A stretch of 64,000 bases of DNA from Enterococcus phoeniculicola ATCC BAA-412 (GCF_000407505.1 NZ_ASWE01000004.1:124001-188000); one strand, 5' to 3'. Positions 31,440 to 40,694 are shown, numbered from the stretch's first letter. The notes: generated from the letters alone by a model not told the origin. A program made the numbers and translations.

Positions 31440-31509
31440 GAGAGAAGCGTTTCAAATCTGACGCTTGCATCTTCAATGATTCACAAGAAGAAAACTGTTT
31501 ATTATCTAA

Positions 31510-31556
31510 AGAAGCTGAGTCCTCTTGAGTGAGAGAGGACTCAGCTTCTTTTTTCG
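31510..31556. terminator. Terminator after the DUF975 gene
   Basis: AGAAGCTGAGTCCTCT (31510-31525) and AGAGGACTCAGCTTCT (31534-31549) form a perfect 16-bp stem, followed by TTTTTT. It lies upstream of the convergent UvrA-like gene. Confidence 0.9.
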
Positions 31557-31684
31557 TCTAGTAAGTATTAGAAAGCGTTTTGAAATAGTTTTTCTACTGC
31601 TTTTTAATTGCCCAGATTCCTAGCAACCTTAGAAGAGGAGAAGCCTTTAAGTATCCTTCAAATATTTGCTGTTAATTACTTCAC

Positions 31685-33946
31685 CTATTTTTCAACTTTT
31701 AAAAAACGTCTTAAATGACTTGCTGTATAGGAGTGGCGACAGTGAATAAAATCGATTGGGTATCCTTGAAACAGTAATTTTCCTCCCAGACTGCCTCCTT
31801 TTGGTCCAAGATCAATAATCCAATCTGCCTGACTTATAACGGACAAGTTATGTTCTAATATAATTAGAGTATTTCCGTCTGCTACTAACTCATGGATAAG
31901 TATAAGTAAGTGATCAATATCTGATTCATGTAATCCTGTAGTAGGTTCATCCAAAATAATAATTTTAGACGCTTTTTTTGATAATAATTGAGCAATCTTT
32001 ACCCTTTGCAATTCTCCACCAGAAAAGCAATCAAGTGTCTGCCCAAGTTTTATATATGAAAGATTCGCTTTAATAACCGCTTCTAAAGTTTGTTTTATTA
32101 CAGGATTGTCATAGAATAATGGCATCGCTTCTTGAGCAGTTAAATCGAATATTTCGCTTATATTTTTTCCTTTATATAGGTAAGAAAGTGTTTGCTCATT
32201 AAATCGCTTACCTCCACATTTTTCACAAATCTGTTGTGAATCACCTAAGTAAGCTAAATCAAGTGTAATGAAGCCTTTTCCTTTGCACTCGGGACAAGCC
32301 CCTTTACCGGTTACTGAAAACAAGGATCTCTCAACATTATTTGCTTGACTGAAAACTTTTCTAATTTCATTGAATATATTTAAATAAGTGGTGATGTTAG
32401 AGCGACTCGATGTATGAGGCAGACTCTGATCTAAAATTGTTGCTTGGGGATATTGATGTTTAAAAAGCTGTCGTATTAATGTACTTTTTCCTGAACCTGC
32501 AACCCCTGTCACTAAGGTTATCGCCTTTTTAGGAATTTTTACCGAGAGATTATTAATATTGTTTTTTGAAACATTTTCGAGTGTATAATAGGTTGAAAAC
32601 TCTTTTTTCATTGTGTTAATATGATGTTCTTTTAAAAAAGCATTTGCTGTAACTGTATTAGATTGTAACAACCTGTTAAAGGGTCCCTGAAAAGTTACAT
32701 TCCCGCCATCAATTCCAGCACCTTCTCCAAAATTTATCACTTCATCAGCAATTGCAATCATATCAGGATCATGGTCTACGAATAAAACCGAATTGCCTTT
32801 GTTTTTAATTGCTTTCAAAATATTGTTGATTCCTTTTATATCTTGAGGGTGCAAACCTACACTAGGTTCATCAAAAATATAAAGAACGTCTGACAATGAA
32901 CTATTCAGATACTTCGTCATCTTAATTCTTTGTGATTCTCCACCAGATAAAGTGCTTGTCGCACGACTGAGTGTTAGATAGTCTAAACCAACGATACATA
33001 AACTTTTTAGTTTCATTTTCAGTTCATTGGTTACAATACTCACTGATTCATTATCAATACCGGTAATAAAATCAAGTAAGTCAACAATTGCCATATTATT
33101 ACAATCCGCAATGGACTTGTTCGCTATCTTTGCACGTAACACCTCATCATTTAATCTTGTGCCATGGCATACAGGGCAGGTATTCGTTGTTAAAATTCTG
33201 TTTAAGTCTTTTTTGTACTTTGTATTTTCTGTGTGAACAAAACTGTCCATAATCCGTGGAACTACTCCGATATATTCAGCTGTTTTGTGCCAGTTTTCGC
33301 TAGGATTCACTGGTTTTATCTTGGGTGAATACAAAAGTAAATAAAGTTCATCATCTGAGTAATCAGCTATTTTTTTATCGTTATCAAAGAATCCAGATTC
33401 TGTATATCTGGATAACCGCCATCCGTTGTTTTTAAAGGTAGGAAATTGAATCGCATTTTCTTTTAGAGATTTATCAAAATCAATTAAAGCTTCAATAATT
33501 ACTGATTTTACCTCCCCTAAGCCCTTGCAATTTTTGCACATTCCATCTGGATGATTAAATGAATACTTCATGGAATAACCGATAAATGGGACTGCTATTC
33601 TGGAATAAAGCAATCTTAAATTTGAGGAAATATCTGTAACGATTCCAACTGTTGATCGAGCATTCCCATGAATTCGTTTTTGATTAATAACCAACGAAAC
33701 TGGAAGATTGGCGATGGAATCAACAATAGGCTTTTTATATTTTGGTAATAAATTTTGAATATAGCTGGAATAAGTTTCATTTAACAGTCTTTGGGATTCA
33801 CTTGCAATGGTATCAAATACTAAAGAGGATTTGCCTGATCCTGAAACACCTGTAACAGCTACTATTTTGTGTTTCGGGATAGCTAATGAAATATGTTTGA
33901 GATTATTCGTTGCAGCATTTTTTATTACTATGGAATCATTCACCAT
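31685..33946 (-). CDS. Short UvrA-like ABC ATPase (class II UvrA)
   Basis: 753 aa, about 190 shorter than UvrA. Two ABC modules have Walker A GVSGSGKSS and GVAGSGKST, and signatures LSGGESQR and FSGGELQR. Zinc-binding pairs are CKNCKG, CPVCHG, CPECKG and CEKCGG. The usual UvrB-binding domain is missing. Such proteins (DrrC-like) occur in antibiotic producers and in resistant Firmicutes, and are thought to remove DNA-bound drugs or support repair. It is transcribed with the MarR gene, with an 11-base overlap; ribosome site AGGAGAGG. Its exact role here is unknown. Confidence 0.88.
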   Translation of the reverse strand: MVNDSIVIKNAATNNLKHISLAIPKHKIVAVTGVSGSGKSSLVFDTIASESQRLLNETYSSYIQNLLPKYKKPIVDSIANLPVSLVINQKRIHGNARSTVGIVTDISSNLRLLYSRIAVPFIGYSMKYSFNHPDGMCKNCKGLGEVKSVIIEALIDFDKSLKENAIQFPTFKNNGWRLSRYTESGFFDNDKKIADYSDDELYLLLYSPKIKPVNPSENWHKTAEYIGVVPRIMDSFVHTENTKYKKDLNRILTTNTCPVCHGTRLNDEVLRAKIANKSIADCNNMAIVDLLDFITGIDNESVSIVTNELKMKLKSLCIVGLDYLTLSRATSTLSGGESQRIKMTKYLNSSLSDVLYIFDEPSVGLHPQDIKGINNILKAIKNKGNSVLFVDHDPDMIAIADEVINFGEGAGIDGGNVTFQGPFNRLLQSNTVTANAFLKEHHINTMKKEFSTYYTLENVSKNNINNLSVKIPKKAITLVTGVAGSGKSTLIRQLFKHQYPQATILDQSLPHTSSRSNITTYLNIFNEIRKVFSQANNVERSLFSVTGKGACPECKGKGFITLDLAYLGDSQQICEKCGGKRFNEQTLSYLYKGKNISEIFDLTAQEAMPLFYDNPVIKQTLEAVIKANLSYIKLGQTLDCFSGGELQRVKIAQLLSKKASKIIILDEPTTGLHESDIDHLLILIHELVADGNTLIILEHNLSVISQADWIIDLGPKGGSLGGKLLFQGYPIDFIHCRHSYTASHLRRFLKVEK

Positions 33947-34364
33947 TTGCTATCCTCTCCTTTTTCAATCCACTTGATAGTTTACTTGATAATCGTGCAA
34001 ATTCTTGTTGTTCTTCTTTAGTAAATGATGTTAAAGCAGTTTGATAAAGTGCCGTGTGCCTTGTTGAAATATCAGCTAATAAACATTTCCCATCATTGGT
34101 AATAGAAGTATATAACTCTCTTCCGTCTAATTGATTAGGCAACTGCTGGATATACCCCAAAGATTTTAAATCCTTTAAGGCTTTTGACAATTTTGTTCGT
34201 GATGTCCCCAAAATAATACTTAACTTTGAAGGTAAAAGTTCTCCTTCTTTTTTTAATTGATATAAAATATCATACTGTAGCCAAGAAATATTTTGGGGAT
34301 TTACTAAGGTTCTTTCAGCAACCATTTCACATTGTAAATCCATTAAAGATGTTTTTAAGTCCAT
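33936..34364 (-). CDS. MarR-family transcriptional regulator
   Basis: 142 aa. A winged helix-turn-helix at about residues 30-95 (LPSKLSIILGTSRTKLSKAL, then the wing LDGRELYTSITNDG) lies between dimerisation helices. GAGGAG precedes ATG 34364; the longer frame to 34400 starts upstream of this site. It lies first in a two-gene unit with the UvrA-like protein, and its promoter carries a palindrome. Autorepression relieved by a small ligand is the usual MarR design and is inferred. Confidence 0.88.
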   Translation of the reverse strand: MDLKTSLMDLQCEMVAERTLVNPQNISWLQYDILYQLKKEGELLPSKLSIILGTSRTKLSKALKDLKSLGYIQQLPNQLDGRELYTSITNDGKCLLADISTRHTALYQTALTSFTKEEQQEFARLSSKLSSGLKKERIANGE

Positions 34365-34399
34365 TATAATCTCCTCCGTAATATGATTTCTATATAGCA

Positions 34400-34427
34400 A
34401 TTATATCTTATTGGAAATTAATTTCAA
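34400..34427 (-). promoter_or_regulatory. marR-uvrA-like promoter with palindromic operator
   Basis: Minus-strand TTGAAA (34422-34427) and TATAAT (34400-34405) are 16 bases apart. The -35 and the spacer are covered by the near-perfect palindrome TTGGAAATTAATTTCAA (34411-34427), the size of a MarR operator. Confidence 0.72.
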
Positions 34428-34595
34428 AGTTATTTTTTTAATGTGAGTGTTAATGAAAGACTCTCATTTAAAAATTGAATCAACGTTACTACTTGCCTTT
34501 TGTTAGTCTGCCGAGGAGATTTTTATCCCGCTTGTTGCTTTTACTTACACCTACGATTGGACTTACAAGTTCTTGAAAACGAAACAATTTGTCTA

Positions 34596-34625
34596 TTGTC
34601 CTTAGAATAGTCAGAGAGGTATAAT
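34596..34625 (+). promoter_or_regulatory. Promoter of the MBL hydrolase / lipoate ligase unit
   Basis: TTGTCC (34596-34601) and TATAAT (34620-34625) are 18 bases apart. The rest of the 378-bp divergent region (34365-34742) is AT-rich with no gene or strong repeat. Confidence 0.6.
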
Positions 34626-34742
34626 AGTTAAGAAAATATACGAATTTTCCATTCGTTTTCTAGAAAACACAAGCCGAATCAGACAGAGTTTTGGTGCGAT
34701 CTTTATTTTTGTGATACCATGTTTTATGGAAGGGGGAGTTTT

Positions 34743-35483
34743 ATGAAATTGACGGTACTCGGCTGCTTAGGAGCATACCCATATAATGGTCAGGGAACGA
34801 CAGGTTATTTGTTGGAATCGGGGGATTATCGCTTATTAGTGGATGCAGGAAGTACAACGCTAGTGAATCTGGAGAAACAGATTGATCCGTTAACTTTGGA
34901 TGCAGTTATACTCAGTCACTACCATCACGATCATATCGCTGACTTAGGGGTGCTGCAATATTACTGGCAATTATTTCCGACTGCAGAGAAAAAACGAATC
35001 TTACCTATCTACGGGCATACGGAGGATGCACAACACTTTCTTGAACTAACGTTAGAAAATGTTACCCAAGGACATCCATATGTCGAATCAGATGAGCTTC
35101 ATTTAGGTCCATTTACAGTGACTTTTATGAAAACGATTCATCCTGTTCCTTGTTATGCGATGCGCTTCATCGAAACTGCTACTGGAAAAGTCTTTGTGTT
35201 TACTGGTGATTCTGGCTATTTAGAAAGCTTTATTGAATTTGCAGCTGATGCAGATTTATTTTTAGCGGATACGTATTTATTTGAAGGAAATGAACGACAT
35301 AAAGCGCATTTCACTTCAAAGGAGTCAGGAGAGATTGCAAAAGCAGCAGGTGTGAAGCAACTTGTTTTGACACATTTACCACAGTTAGGTGATTTAAATC
35401 AATTGAAAAAAGAAGCACAACAAGCAGCGGGATCAGACATTCTTGTAGAGCTTGCTGAACCCAACAAACTATTTATCATTTAG
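34743..35483 (+). CDS. MBL-fold metallo-hydrolase (YhfI-like)
   Basis: 246 aa. The metal motif is SHYHHDHIADL; further ligands are H in KTIHPVP, D in FTGDSGY and H in LVLTHLPQ. The closest known arrangement is Bacillus yhfI, which also precedes a lipoate ligase gene (lplJ). It resembles the RNase Z branch, but substrate is unknown. GGAAGGGGGAG precedes ATG 34743. lplA follows after 12 bp. Confidence 0.88.
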   Translation: MKLTVLGCLGAYPYNGQGTTGYLLESGDYRLLVDAGSTTLVNLEKQIDPLTLDAVILSHYHHDHIADLGVLQYYWQLFPTAEKKRILPIYGHTEDAQHFLELTLENVTQGHPYVESDELHLGPFTVTFMKTIHPVPCYAMRFIETATGKVFVFTGDSGYLESFIEFAADADLFLADTYLFEGNERHKAHFTSKESGEIAKAAGVKQLVLTHLPQLGDLNQLKKEAQQAAGSDILVELAEPNKLFII

Positions 35484-35495
35484 GAGGAATTTTTT

Positions 35496-36500
35496 GTGAT
35501 TTTTGTACCCAATGAAAATAATGACCCAAGAGTAAACCTTGCTATTGAAACATACTTGTTAAAAGAATTTCCATTAGATGAACCTATTTTATTATTTTAT
35601 ATTAATGAGCCTTCAATTATTATTGGTCGTAATCAAAATACAATTGAAGAAATTAACGTAGATTATGTTGAAGAACATGGGATTCATGTAGTTCGCAGAC
35701 TAAGTGGTGGTGGGGCAGTTTATCACGACTATGGCAATTTGAATTTCAGCTTCATCATGCCTGATGATGGAAACTCTTTCCGTGACTTTGCGAAAGTAAC
35801 GCAGCCAATTATTCAAGCTTTGCATGAGTTGGGAATTGAAGGAGCAGAGCTTAAAGGACGGAATGATTTAGTAATTAACGACATGAAATTCTCTGGAAAT
35901 GCTATGTATGCAACCAGTGGTAGAATGTTCGCTCATGGAACCATCATGTTTGATAGTGATGTGAATGAAGTAGTGAATGCATTGAAGGTTCGTAAAGATA
36001 AGATTGAATCAAAAGGGATTAAGTCCATTCGTTCTCGTGTAACTAATATTAAGCCTTTCTTGCCGGAAGAAAAACAAGGGATGACAACAAAAGAATTTCG
36101 TCAAGATATTTTATTGAAGATTTTTGGTGTAGACTCTGTTGATGATGTGAAAACATACGAACTAACAGAGAAGGATTGGGTAGAAATTAACAAAATTTCA
36201 GATGAATATTATCGTAATTGGGACTGGAATTATGGAAAATCTCCTGAATTTGACATTGAAAAGCGTCATCGCTTCCCGATTGGTTCTATTGAAATTCGAT
36301 TGAATGTTTCCAATGGAGAAATTGTTGAAGCAAAAATCTTTGGAGATTTCTTTGGCTTGGGAGAAATTTCAGATGTTGAAAACGCCCTAGTTGGGGTGAA
36401 ATATGAAAAAAATGCAATCAATGAGGCAGTAAAAGCAATTGACGTGAAGAAATATTTTGGAAATATCGAAGTACAGGATTTAGCAGATTTAATCTACTAA
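35496..36500 (+). CDS. lplA: Lipoate-protein ligase
   Basis: 334 aa, GTG start with AGGAGG 11 bases upstream. VRRLSGGGAVYHDYGNLNFSF is the lipoate/AMP-binding motif, and GNAMYATSGRMFAHGTIMFD follows as in LplA/LplJ. The C-terminal domain (from about 250) is the accessory domain of full-length LplA. It activates free lipoate and attaches it to E2 or GcvH proteins. Co-transcribed with the MBL gene and ended by a terminator at 36516-36570. Confidence 0.95.
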   Translation: MIFVPNENNDPRVNLAIETYLLKEFPLDEPILLFYINEPSIIIGRNQNTIEEINVDYVEEHGIHVVRRLSGGGAVYHDYGNLNFSFIMPDDGNSFRDFAKVTQPIIQALHELGIEGAELKGRNDLVINDMKFSGNAMYATSGRMFAHGTIMFDSDVNEVVNALKVRKDKIESKGIKSIRSRVTNIKPFLPEEKQGMTTKEFRQDILLKIFGVDSVDDVKTYELTEKDWVEINKISDEYYRNWDWNYGKSPEFDIEKRHRFPIGSIEIRLNVSNGEIVEAKIFGDFFGLGEISDVENALVGVKYEKNAINEAVKAIDVKKYFGNIEVQDLADLIY

Positions 36501-36515
36501 GTTAAGTCAGATTAG

Positions 36516-36570
36516 CTAGCTTTCATTTTCAAAAATGAGTGACTCTTTTTGAGATGAAAGCTAGTTTTTT
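36516..36570 (+). terminator. Terminator after lplA
   Basis: CTAGCTTTCAT (36516-36526) and ATGAAAGCTAG (36554-36564) pair perfectly and are followed by TTTTTT. A smaller hairpin fills the loop. Confidence 0.88.
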
Positions 36571-36602
36571 AGTAGAGTTTTTTTGAAAACAGAAATTCTT
36601 TG

Positions 36603-36631
36603 TTGCGAGAAAATGTGTCTCTTCGTATAAT
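36603..36631 (+). promoter_or_regulatory. Promoter of the O-methyltransferase gene
   Basis: TTGCGA (36603-36608) and TATAAT (36626-36631) are 17 bases apart, 23 bases before the ATG. Confidence 0.7.
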
Positions 36632-36654
36632 GAATAAGGAAATGAGGGGAAAGT

Positions 36655-37365
36655 ATGCGTAATGAAATGATGCATCGTCCAGTAGTGAAACCAGAACTAC
36701 TAGACTTTATGAGAAATGAACAAAAAAAACTGCCAGGTGAACTGGGCAAACTAGAAGAAGAAGCACATGAGGATGGAGTTCCTGTAATTCCCCACGAAAC
36801 AGTGGTGTTTCTCCAATTTTTATTAGGGCAAATAAAACCTAAAAATATCTTGGAAATAGGTGCAGCAATTGGATTTTCATCCAGTGTGATGGCACAATAC
36901 GTTGGTGATGACGGCCATGTAACGACAATTGACAGATTTGATGTCATGATTCGAAAAGCTAAGAAAAATTATGAACGTTTAGGTCTAGAGGAAAAAGTAA
37001 CGCTACTCGAAGGACAAGCGGCTGAAATTTTACCAACGCTTAGTGGGCCTTACGATTTTATTTTTATGGATAGTGCAAAATCAAAATACATTGAATTTCT
37101 GCCAGAGTGCTTACGTCTATTAAGAAAAGGGGGCGTGTTAATGGTAGATGATGTGTTTCAAGCAGGCACAATTTTAGACCCAATCGAAGATATCCCGCGT
37201 AGTCAGCGAACGATTCATCGAAAGTTAAATAAGTTTCTGCAAACTGTTATGCAGCACCCAGGACTTACATCAACTCTATTGCCTCTAGGTGATGGTGTTA
37301 TTTTAATGACCAAAGAGCAAGAAGAAATCCAACTCGAGGAACCATTTACAGAAGGGACCGAATAA
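36655..37365 (+). CDS. SAM-dependent O-methyltransferase (YrrM-like)
   Basis: 236 aa. ILEIGAAIGFSSSVMAQY is the SAM motif I, and DFIFMDSAKSKYIEFL carries the metal-binding Asp of the catechol-type (family 3) O-methyltransferases. Bacillus YrrM, a homologue, modifies tRNA wobble uridine (TrmR), so a tRNA substrate is possible here. The C-terminal 15 residues are acidic. Ribosome site AGGGG before ATG. The protease gene follows 66 bp later. Confidence 0.88.
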   Translation: MRNEMMHRPVVKPELLDFMRNEQKKLPGELGKLEEEAHEDGVPVIPHETVVFLQFLLGQIKPKNILEIGAAIGFSSSVMAQYVGDDGHVTTIDRFDVMIRKAKKNYERLGLEEKVTLLEGQAAEILPTLSGPYDFIFMDSAKSKYIEFLPECLRLLRKGGVLMVDDVFQAGTILDPIEDIPRSQRTIHRKLNKFLQTVMQHPGLTSTLLPLGDGVILMTKEQEEIQLEEPFTEGTE

Positions 37366-37431
37366 GTAGAAAAATCAATTACTGAACATAAAGAAGTACA
37401 TGATTTAAACATAGCAGGAGTGGTGAAACAA

Positions 37432-38085
37432 GTGCGGTACAAAAATATTGTCTACCCAGTTTTAGTGGCGGTCCTTTATATGTTTTTTTTCCAATTGTTT
37501 ACGAAAATTTTATGGGAAAATCATTTATTGGTGGGACTTCAAAAAATAAATGAAGCAAATCTATTATTTAAATTTACAACGGATTTTATTGCAAATGGAT
37601 TTATTGTTTTTTTATTGGTAGCAACCTTTTATTTGACGAAACGACCGTTAAAGGAATTGGGACTAACAATAGAATCAAAGAAAATAGTTTTTTTGTTGGC
37701 AGCTGTGTACGTAGCTATGTTCATATATTACGGAAATTATACAGAAAAGGGCATATATATAGCTTTTTTCTATTTAGTCATTGTGGCATTTTCAGAAGAG
37801 ATTATTTTCAGAGGCTACTTCTTTTCTGAACTGAGAAAAACGCAATCTTTCTTGTTTTCTGCTGTTTTTAGTGGACTATTTTTTGGTGTCATGCACGCCT
37901 TTCTTCCAACAATCACTAGCAATGGGACAACAGCTGATTTTATTCAGCTTGCCTTAAGCAGTTTGGGTCAAGGGATTGTCGGCAGCTGTTTCTTTGCCTT
38001 TTTATATGAAAAAAGCAGGAGTATTTTTGTGCCAGTATTAGTTCATGCTATTTTGGATTATGGAAGTTTGTTGATAAATGGTTAA
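37432..38085 (+). CDS. CPBP-family intramembrane metalloprotease
   Basis: 217 aa from a GTG at 37432; AGGAGTGGTG just upstream makes the earlier in-frame GTGs (37420, 37423) unlikely. About six helices. EEIIFRGYFF, FFGVMHAF and the late HAILDYG are the three conserved CPBP motifs with metal and catalytic residues. Homologues include bacteriocin self-immunity proteins and CAAX proteases. No bacteriocin gene is adjacent, so housekeeping or stress roles are equally possible. Confidence 0.88.
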   Translation: MRYKNIVYPVLVAVLYMFFFQLFTKILWENHLLVGLQKINEANLLFKFTTDFIANGFIVFLLVATFYLTKRPLKELGLTIESKKIVFLLAAVYVAMFIYYGNYTEKGIYIAFFYLVIVAFSEEIIFRGYFFSELRKTQSFLFSAVFSGLFFGVMHAFLPTITSNGTTADFIQLALSSLGQGIVGSCFFAFLYEKSRSIFVPVLVHAILDYGSLLING

Positions 38086-38132
38086 AAAAGTGTTTCTTAT
38101 AGATGTATAATTTCATTTTTGAAGAATCGGAG

Positions 38133-38157
38133 AGAGTGGGGCTTACCTGCTCTTTTT
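38133..38157 (+). terminator. Terminator after the CPBP gene
   Basis: AGAGTGGG (38133-38140) pairs with CCTGCTCT (38146-38153), two G-U pairs, followed by a T run. Confidence 0.65.
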
Positions 38158-38241
38158 TGCTGTTCATAGGTAATTGTGAATCTGTGAGAAATTTTGTATA
38201 CTTTTTAGAAAGGATTCTTTGGGAATCAAAGAGTGAATTGA

Positions 38242-38284
38242 ATGAGGGTGGGATATAACTAAATTAGTTATGTCCCACCCTCAT
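38242..38284. terminator. GGGACATAACT-family hairpin, copy C
   Basis: ATGAGGGTGGGATATAACTAA (38242-38262, shown as two parts: ATGAGGGTGGG and ATATAACTAA) pairs with its near-exact complement at 38264-38284 over about 20 bp. It lies between the CPBP gene and the convergent 33-aa ORF and matches the cores of copies A and B. Confidence 0.7.
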
Positions 38285-38335
38285 CTGCTTTGTTAAGTTT
38301 ATAGAAAAGAAATTTCTTTTTGGCGCGTATTCGGT

Positions 38336-38437
38336 TTACCGAATGAAATTGACTAACAGGAAAATGAGCCCTAGTGCAACAAGAAACAGTAGTGTATACA
38401 TGAGGAACGTAACAAATCCGTCAAAAAAATGTTTCAT
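38336..38437 (-). CDS. 33-residue single-helix membrane miniprotein
   Basis: A short minus-strand frame encodes MKHFFDGFVTFLMYTLL followed by a hydrophobic run ending LVNFIR, one membrane helix with charges only at the ends. It has an excellent ribosome site, GAGGTGA, 5 bases before ATG, and its own near-consensus promoter at 38456-38484. These three features together make it a real gene despite its size. Family and function are not recognised. It lies 154 bp downstream of the zinc-ribbon gene on the same strand. Confidence 0.75.
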   Translation of the reverse strand: MKHFFDGFVTFLMYTLLFLVALGLIFLLVNFIR

Positions 38438-38455
38438 TGAAATCACCTCATGCCT

Positions 38456-38484
38456 ATTATAGCACGCAGAAGAAAGTTTGTTAA
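38456..38484 (-). promoter_or_regulatory. Strong promoter of the 33-aa miniprotein
   Basis: Minus-strand TTAACA (38479-38484) and TATAAT (38456-38461) are exactly 17 bases apart. The start codon at 38437 is 18 bases beyond the -10, so the 5' leader would be only about 10-12 bases, just enough for the ribosome site. Confidence 0.75.
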
Positions 38485-38591
38485 AAGAGAGCATGCAGCA
38501 CTCTGTTTTCTTAAGAGTAGAAGGATGATAAAAGAAAAAATATTCGCTTACTATAGGTGAAGTTTATCATCAAAGAGTTGAATAAACTTCA

Positions 38592-39704
38592 TTAAATAGT
38601 AAAGACACGTGCATTTCTAAGTTGGGTTTTTAATGCCTCTATCTGATAAAGAATTTCTTTCTTCCTACTCCCAGAAAAAATTCCTAGTGTGCGGAATTCA
38701 TCTTGAAGATTCTCCATTAAAGCATAAATATCTTGTTTTTCTTTAGAGTCAGATTGCCAAGAGTGATGAACCGTTAAATCTGAAAAAAGATCATTTCTTG
38801 TCTGCAGATAGTCAGCTATTTGTAGGTCAGCATCTGTTTCACCATCAAAAATAGGGACAGGACGACGACTTCCTTCTACCATCATGTGATGAGCTAAAGC
38901 AGCTTGCTTCATCTCATCACATAGCTGATAAAGTAAGAAGCGGTCATAGTCGTCAATCACTTTATCTGCAATTACTACCTTTATAAATTCTCTAAAGTGG
39001 TTTGCTTGCAAAATTTTATTTTCAGCGATACTTGCTGAAACCTTCATCGGTGACGTATTTTCCTTGAGAAAGGACTGTGTCCAATCAGAAGTCATAATGC
39101 GTCCTAGTCTTTTAATCATTCGCTGCTGTTTTCCTTTTAACGAGAGGAACTCTTTTTCTCCGATAAGTTGTTTATAATAGGTAGTTTGAGGGAAGTCATA
39201 AAAAACTTGTATATTTTTTGCTAACAAATCATCTAATGTCTGGCTAGGATTCGCTGAGAAAAGTTTACTTTGCTCGACAAGTAATTTATAGATAAAGGTA
39301 TCATATAGCCTTCTTGAGCATGTTGTCACGTCTTCTAGCTGATTGTCTGGCGTCTTCTCCCAGTTATCTAAAATATCTGAAATAATAAAATCAAAAGATA
39401 AGCTTTCAATAGGTGTTTGGCGTATATTTGCCATGATTTGTCCAAGTTTTGAAAGATAATCATTAGACTCCGTTAATAAAATGTCCTCTGAATGAGTAAT
39501 GAAGGCTGAAAAAGCTCCAGAATCGAATGCTTTTTTTTGTAAATTTTTTAATTCTAAAAGTGTTTCTTCACTACTTGTTTCTTTAACTGCCAAATTATTT
39601 GCCTCTTCAATCGTAAAAGAAGTACGGCAATAAAGACAGATATAGAGACCATCTTTTCTTTCAAAATCATTACTTCCGCATAGTTCACAAATAATTTTTT
39701 TCAA
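38592..39704 (-). CDS. Zinc-ribbon protein of unknown function
   Basis: 370 aa, TTG start with GAGGG upstream. The N-terminus is a four-Cys ribbon (CELCGSNDFERKDGLYICLYC), like those of transcription-factor-IIB-like or sensing proteins. The remainder is predicted alpha-helical with no membrane segment. A conserved-looking central part contains VVIADKVIDDYDRFLLYQL. I do not recognise a family beyond the ribbon. It is monocistronic, with a promoter at 39739-39766. The neighbouring genes give no functional hint. Confidence 0.7.
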   Translation of the reverse strand: MKKIICELCGSNDFERKDGLYICLYCRTSFTIEEANNLAVKETSSEETLLELKNLQKKAFDSGAFSAFITHSEDILLTESNDYLSKLGQIMANIRQTPIESLSFDFIISDILDNWEKTPDNQLEDVTTCSRRLYDTFIYKLLVEQSKLFSANPSQTLDDLLAKNIQVFYDFPQTTYYKQLIGEKEFLSLKGKQQRMIKRLGRIMTSDWTQSFLKENTSPMKVSASIAENKILQANHFREFIKVVIADKVIDDYDRFLLYQLCDEMKQAALAHHMMVEGSRRPVPIFDGETDADLQIADYLQTRNDLFSDLTVHHSWQSDSKEKQDIYALMENLQDEFRTLGIFSGSRKKEILYQIEALKTQLRNARVFTI

Positions 39705-39738
39705 AATAGACCCTCATTTCTGTGAATTTACTACTTTC

Positions 39739-39766
39739 ATTATAACAAAGTAAATGAAGAGGGCAA
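39739..39766 (-). promoter_or_regulatory. Promoter of the zinc-ribbon gene
   Basis: Minus-strand TTGCCC (39761-39766) and TATAAT (39739-39744) are 16 bases apart. The rest of the 313-bp spacer (39705-40017) shows no gene or clear repeat. Confidence 0.65.
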
Positions 39767-40017
39767 TGGAAAAATAAAGAACGTTTTTTAGTATATGTAT
39801 AGGTATTTACTGTTTCTTCTTTGAGACGGTCTCTAGAAACTAAGCAATAAAGATTGTTCATGAATGCGTACTAGATCAGGTTTCCCTTCTCTTTATACGA
39901 ACTGAGAAAGGAGAAGAGGACTGCCATAACTTCCAATCAACTAGCTAGCCCTAATGAAAAGAAAATTTAGGTAGTAGGAAGAAAACGAGTAAGTGTTGTC
40001 CTGAATTGCTCTCTTAT

Positions 40018-40599
40018 TTAAGTCAATTTTTCCTTTAGTGAATAGGCATGTCCGTTTCCTACTCGCTTGAAATGTCTCAGCTTCGTATCATATTCGGCTA
40101 GATAGACATCTGGCATTGTCATTTTTTTAAATTCTTCTATACCAAATTCCCCTTCAGTTAATGTATGAAATAAGACAGATAGCGAGGTGCCGTGTCCACA
40201 AATTATAGTATTTCCCTGACTTTCTCTTAAAATTTTTTCATAGGCAGGAATGATTCGTTTTTGTACCTGATTGAGAGATTCTCCATTTTCTAATTTAAAA
40301 TCAAAATTATTCCATTGACTAGCTGTAAATGAGGAAAAGTCAGATACCCAACATCCAACCACACGTTCTCGAAGCGTATCTACGATAGACACATCTGTGT
40401 TTAATAAATCGGCAGTTGGTTTAATTGTTTGCAAGGCTCTGGTATAGGGGCTACAATAAATTTTTTGAATTTGTTTGTCTACAAAGTAAGTCCCTAATTG
40501 CTCAGCAAGAATTTTACCCTCAGCAGTCAAAGGAGCCAGTTGATCGTTTTTGCATGAAATATCACGAATAGAATGTCGAACAAAATAGATAGTTTTCAT
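40018..40599 (-). CDS. Histidine phosphatase (phosphoglycerate-mutase fold)
   Basis: 193 aa. IYFVRHSIRD supplies the catalytic RH motif (RHS instead of the usual RHG), PYTRALQTIKPTA the second Arg region, and IICGHGTSLSVLFH the second catalytic His. The substrate cannot be predicted; relatives dephosphorylate sugars, nucleotides or small metabolites. AGGAGG precedes ATG. Transcribed alone, away from the recombinase gene. Confidence 0.87.
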   Translation of the reverse strand: MKTIYFVRHSIRDISCKNDQLAPLTAEGKILAEQLGTYFVDKQIQKIYCSPYTRALQTIKPTADLLNTDVSIVDTLRERVVGCWVSDFSSFTASQWNNFDFKLENGESLNQVQKRIIPAYEKILRESQGNTIICGHGTSLSVLFHTLTEGEFGIEEFKKMTMPDVYLAEYDTKLRHFKRVGNGHAYSLKEKLT

Positions 40600-40694
40600 A
40601 ATTCCTCCTAAATTTATTATATGTATTATCTAAAAGTTTATCATAGATAATGAATAGTTACTCTAGTCAACTTACAACGTCTGTTTTTTAAATG

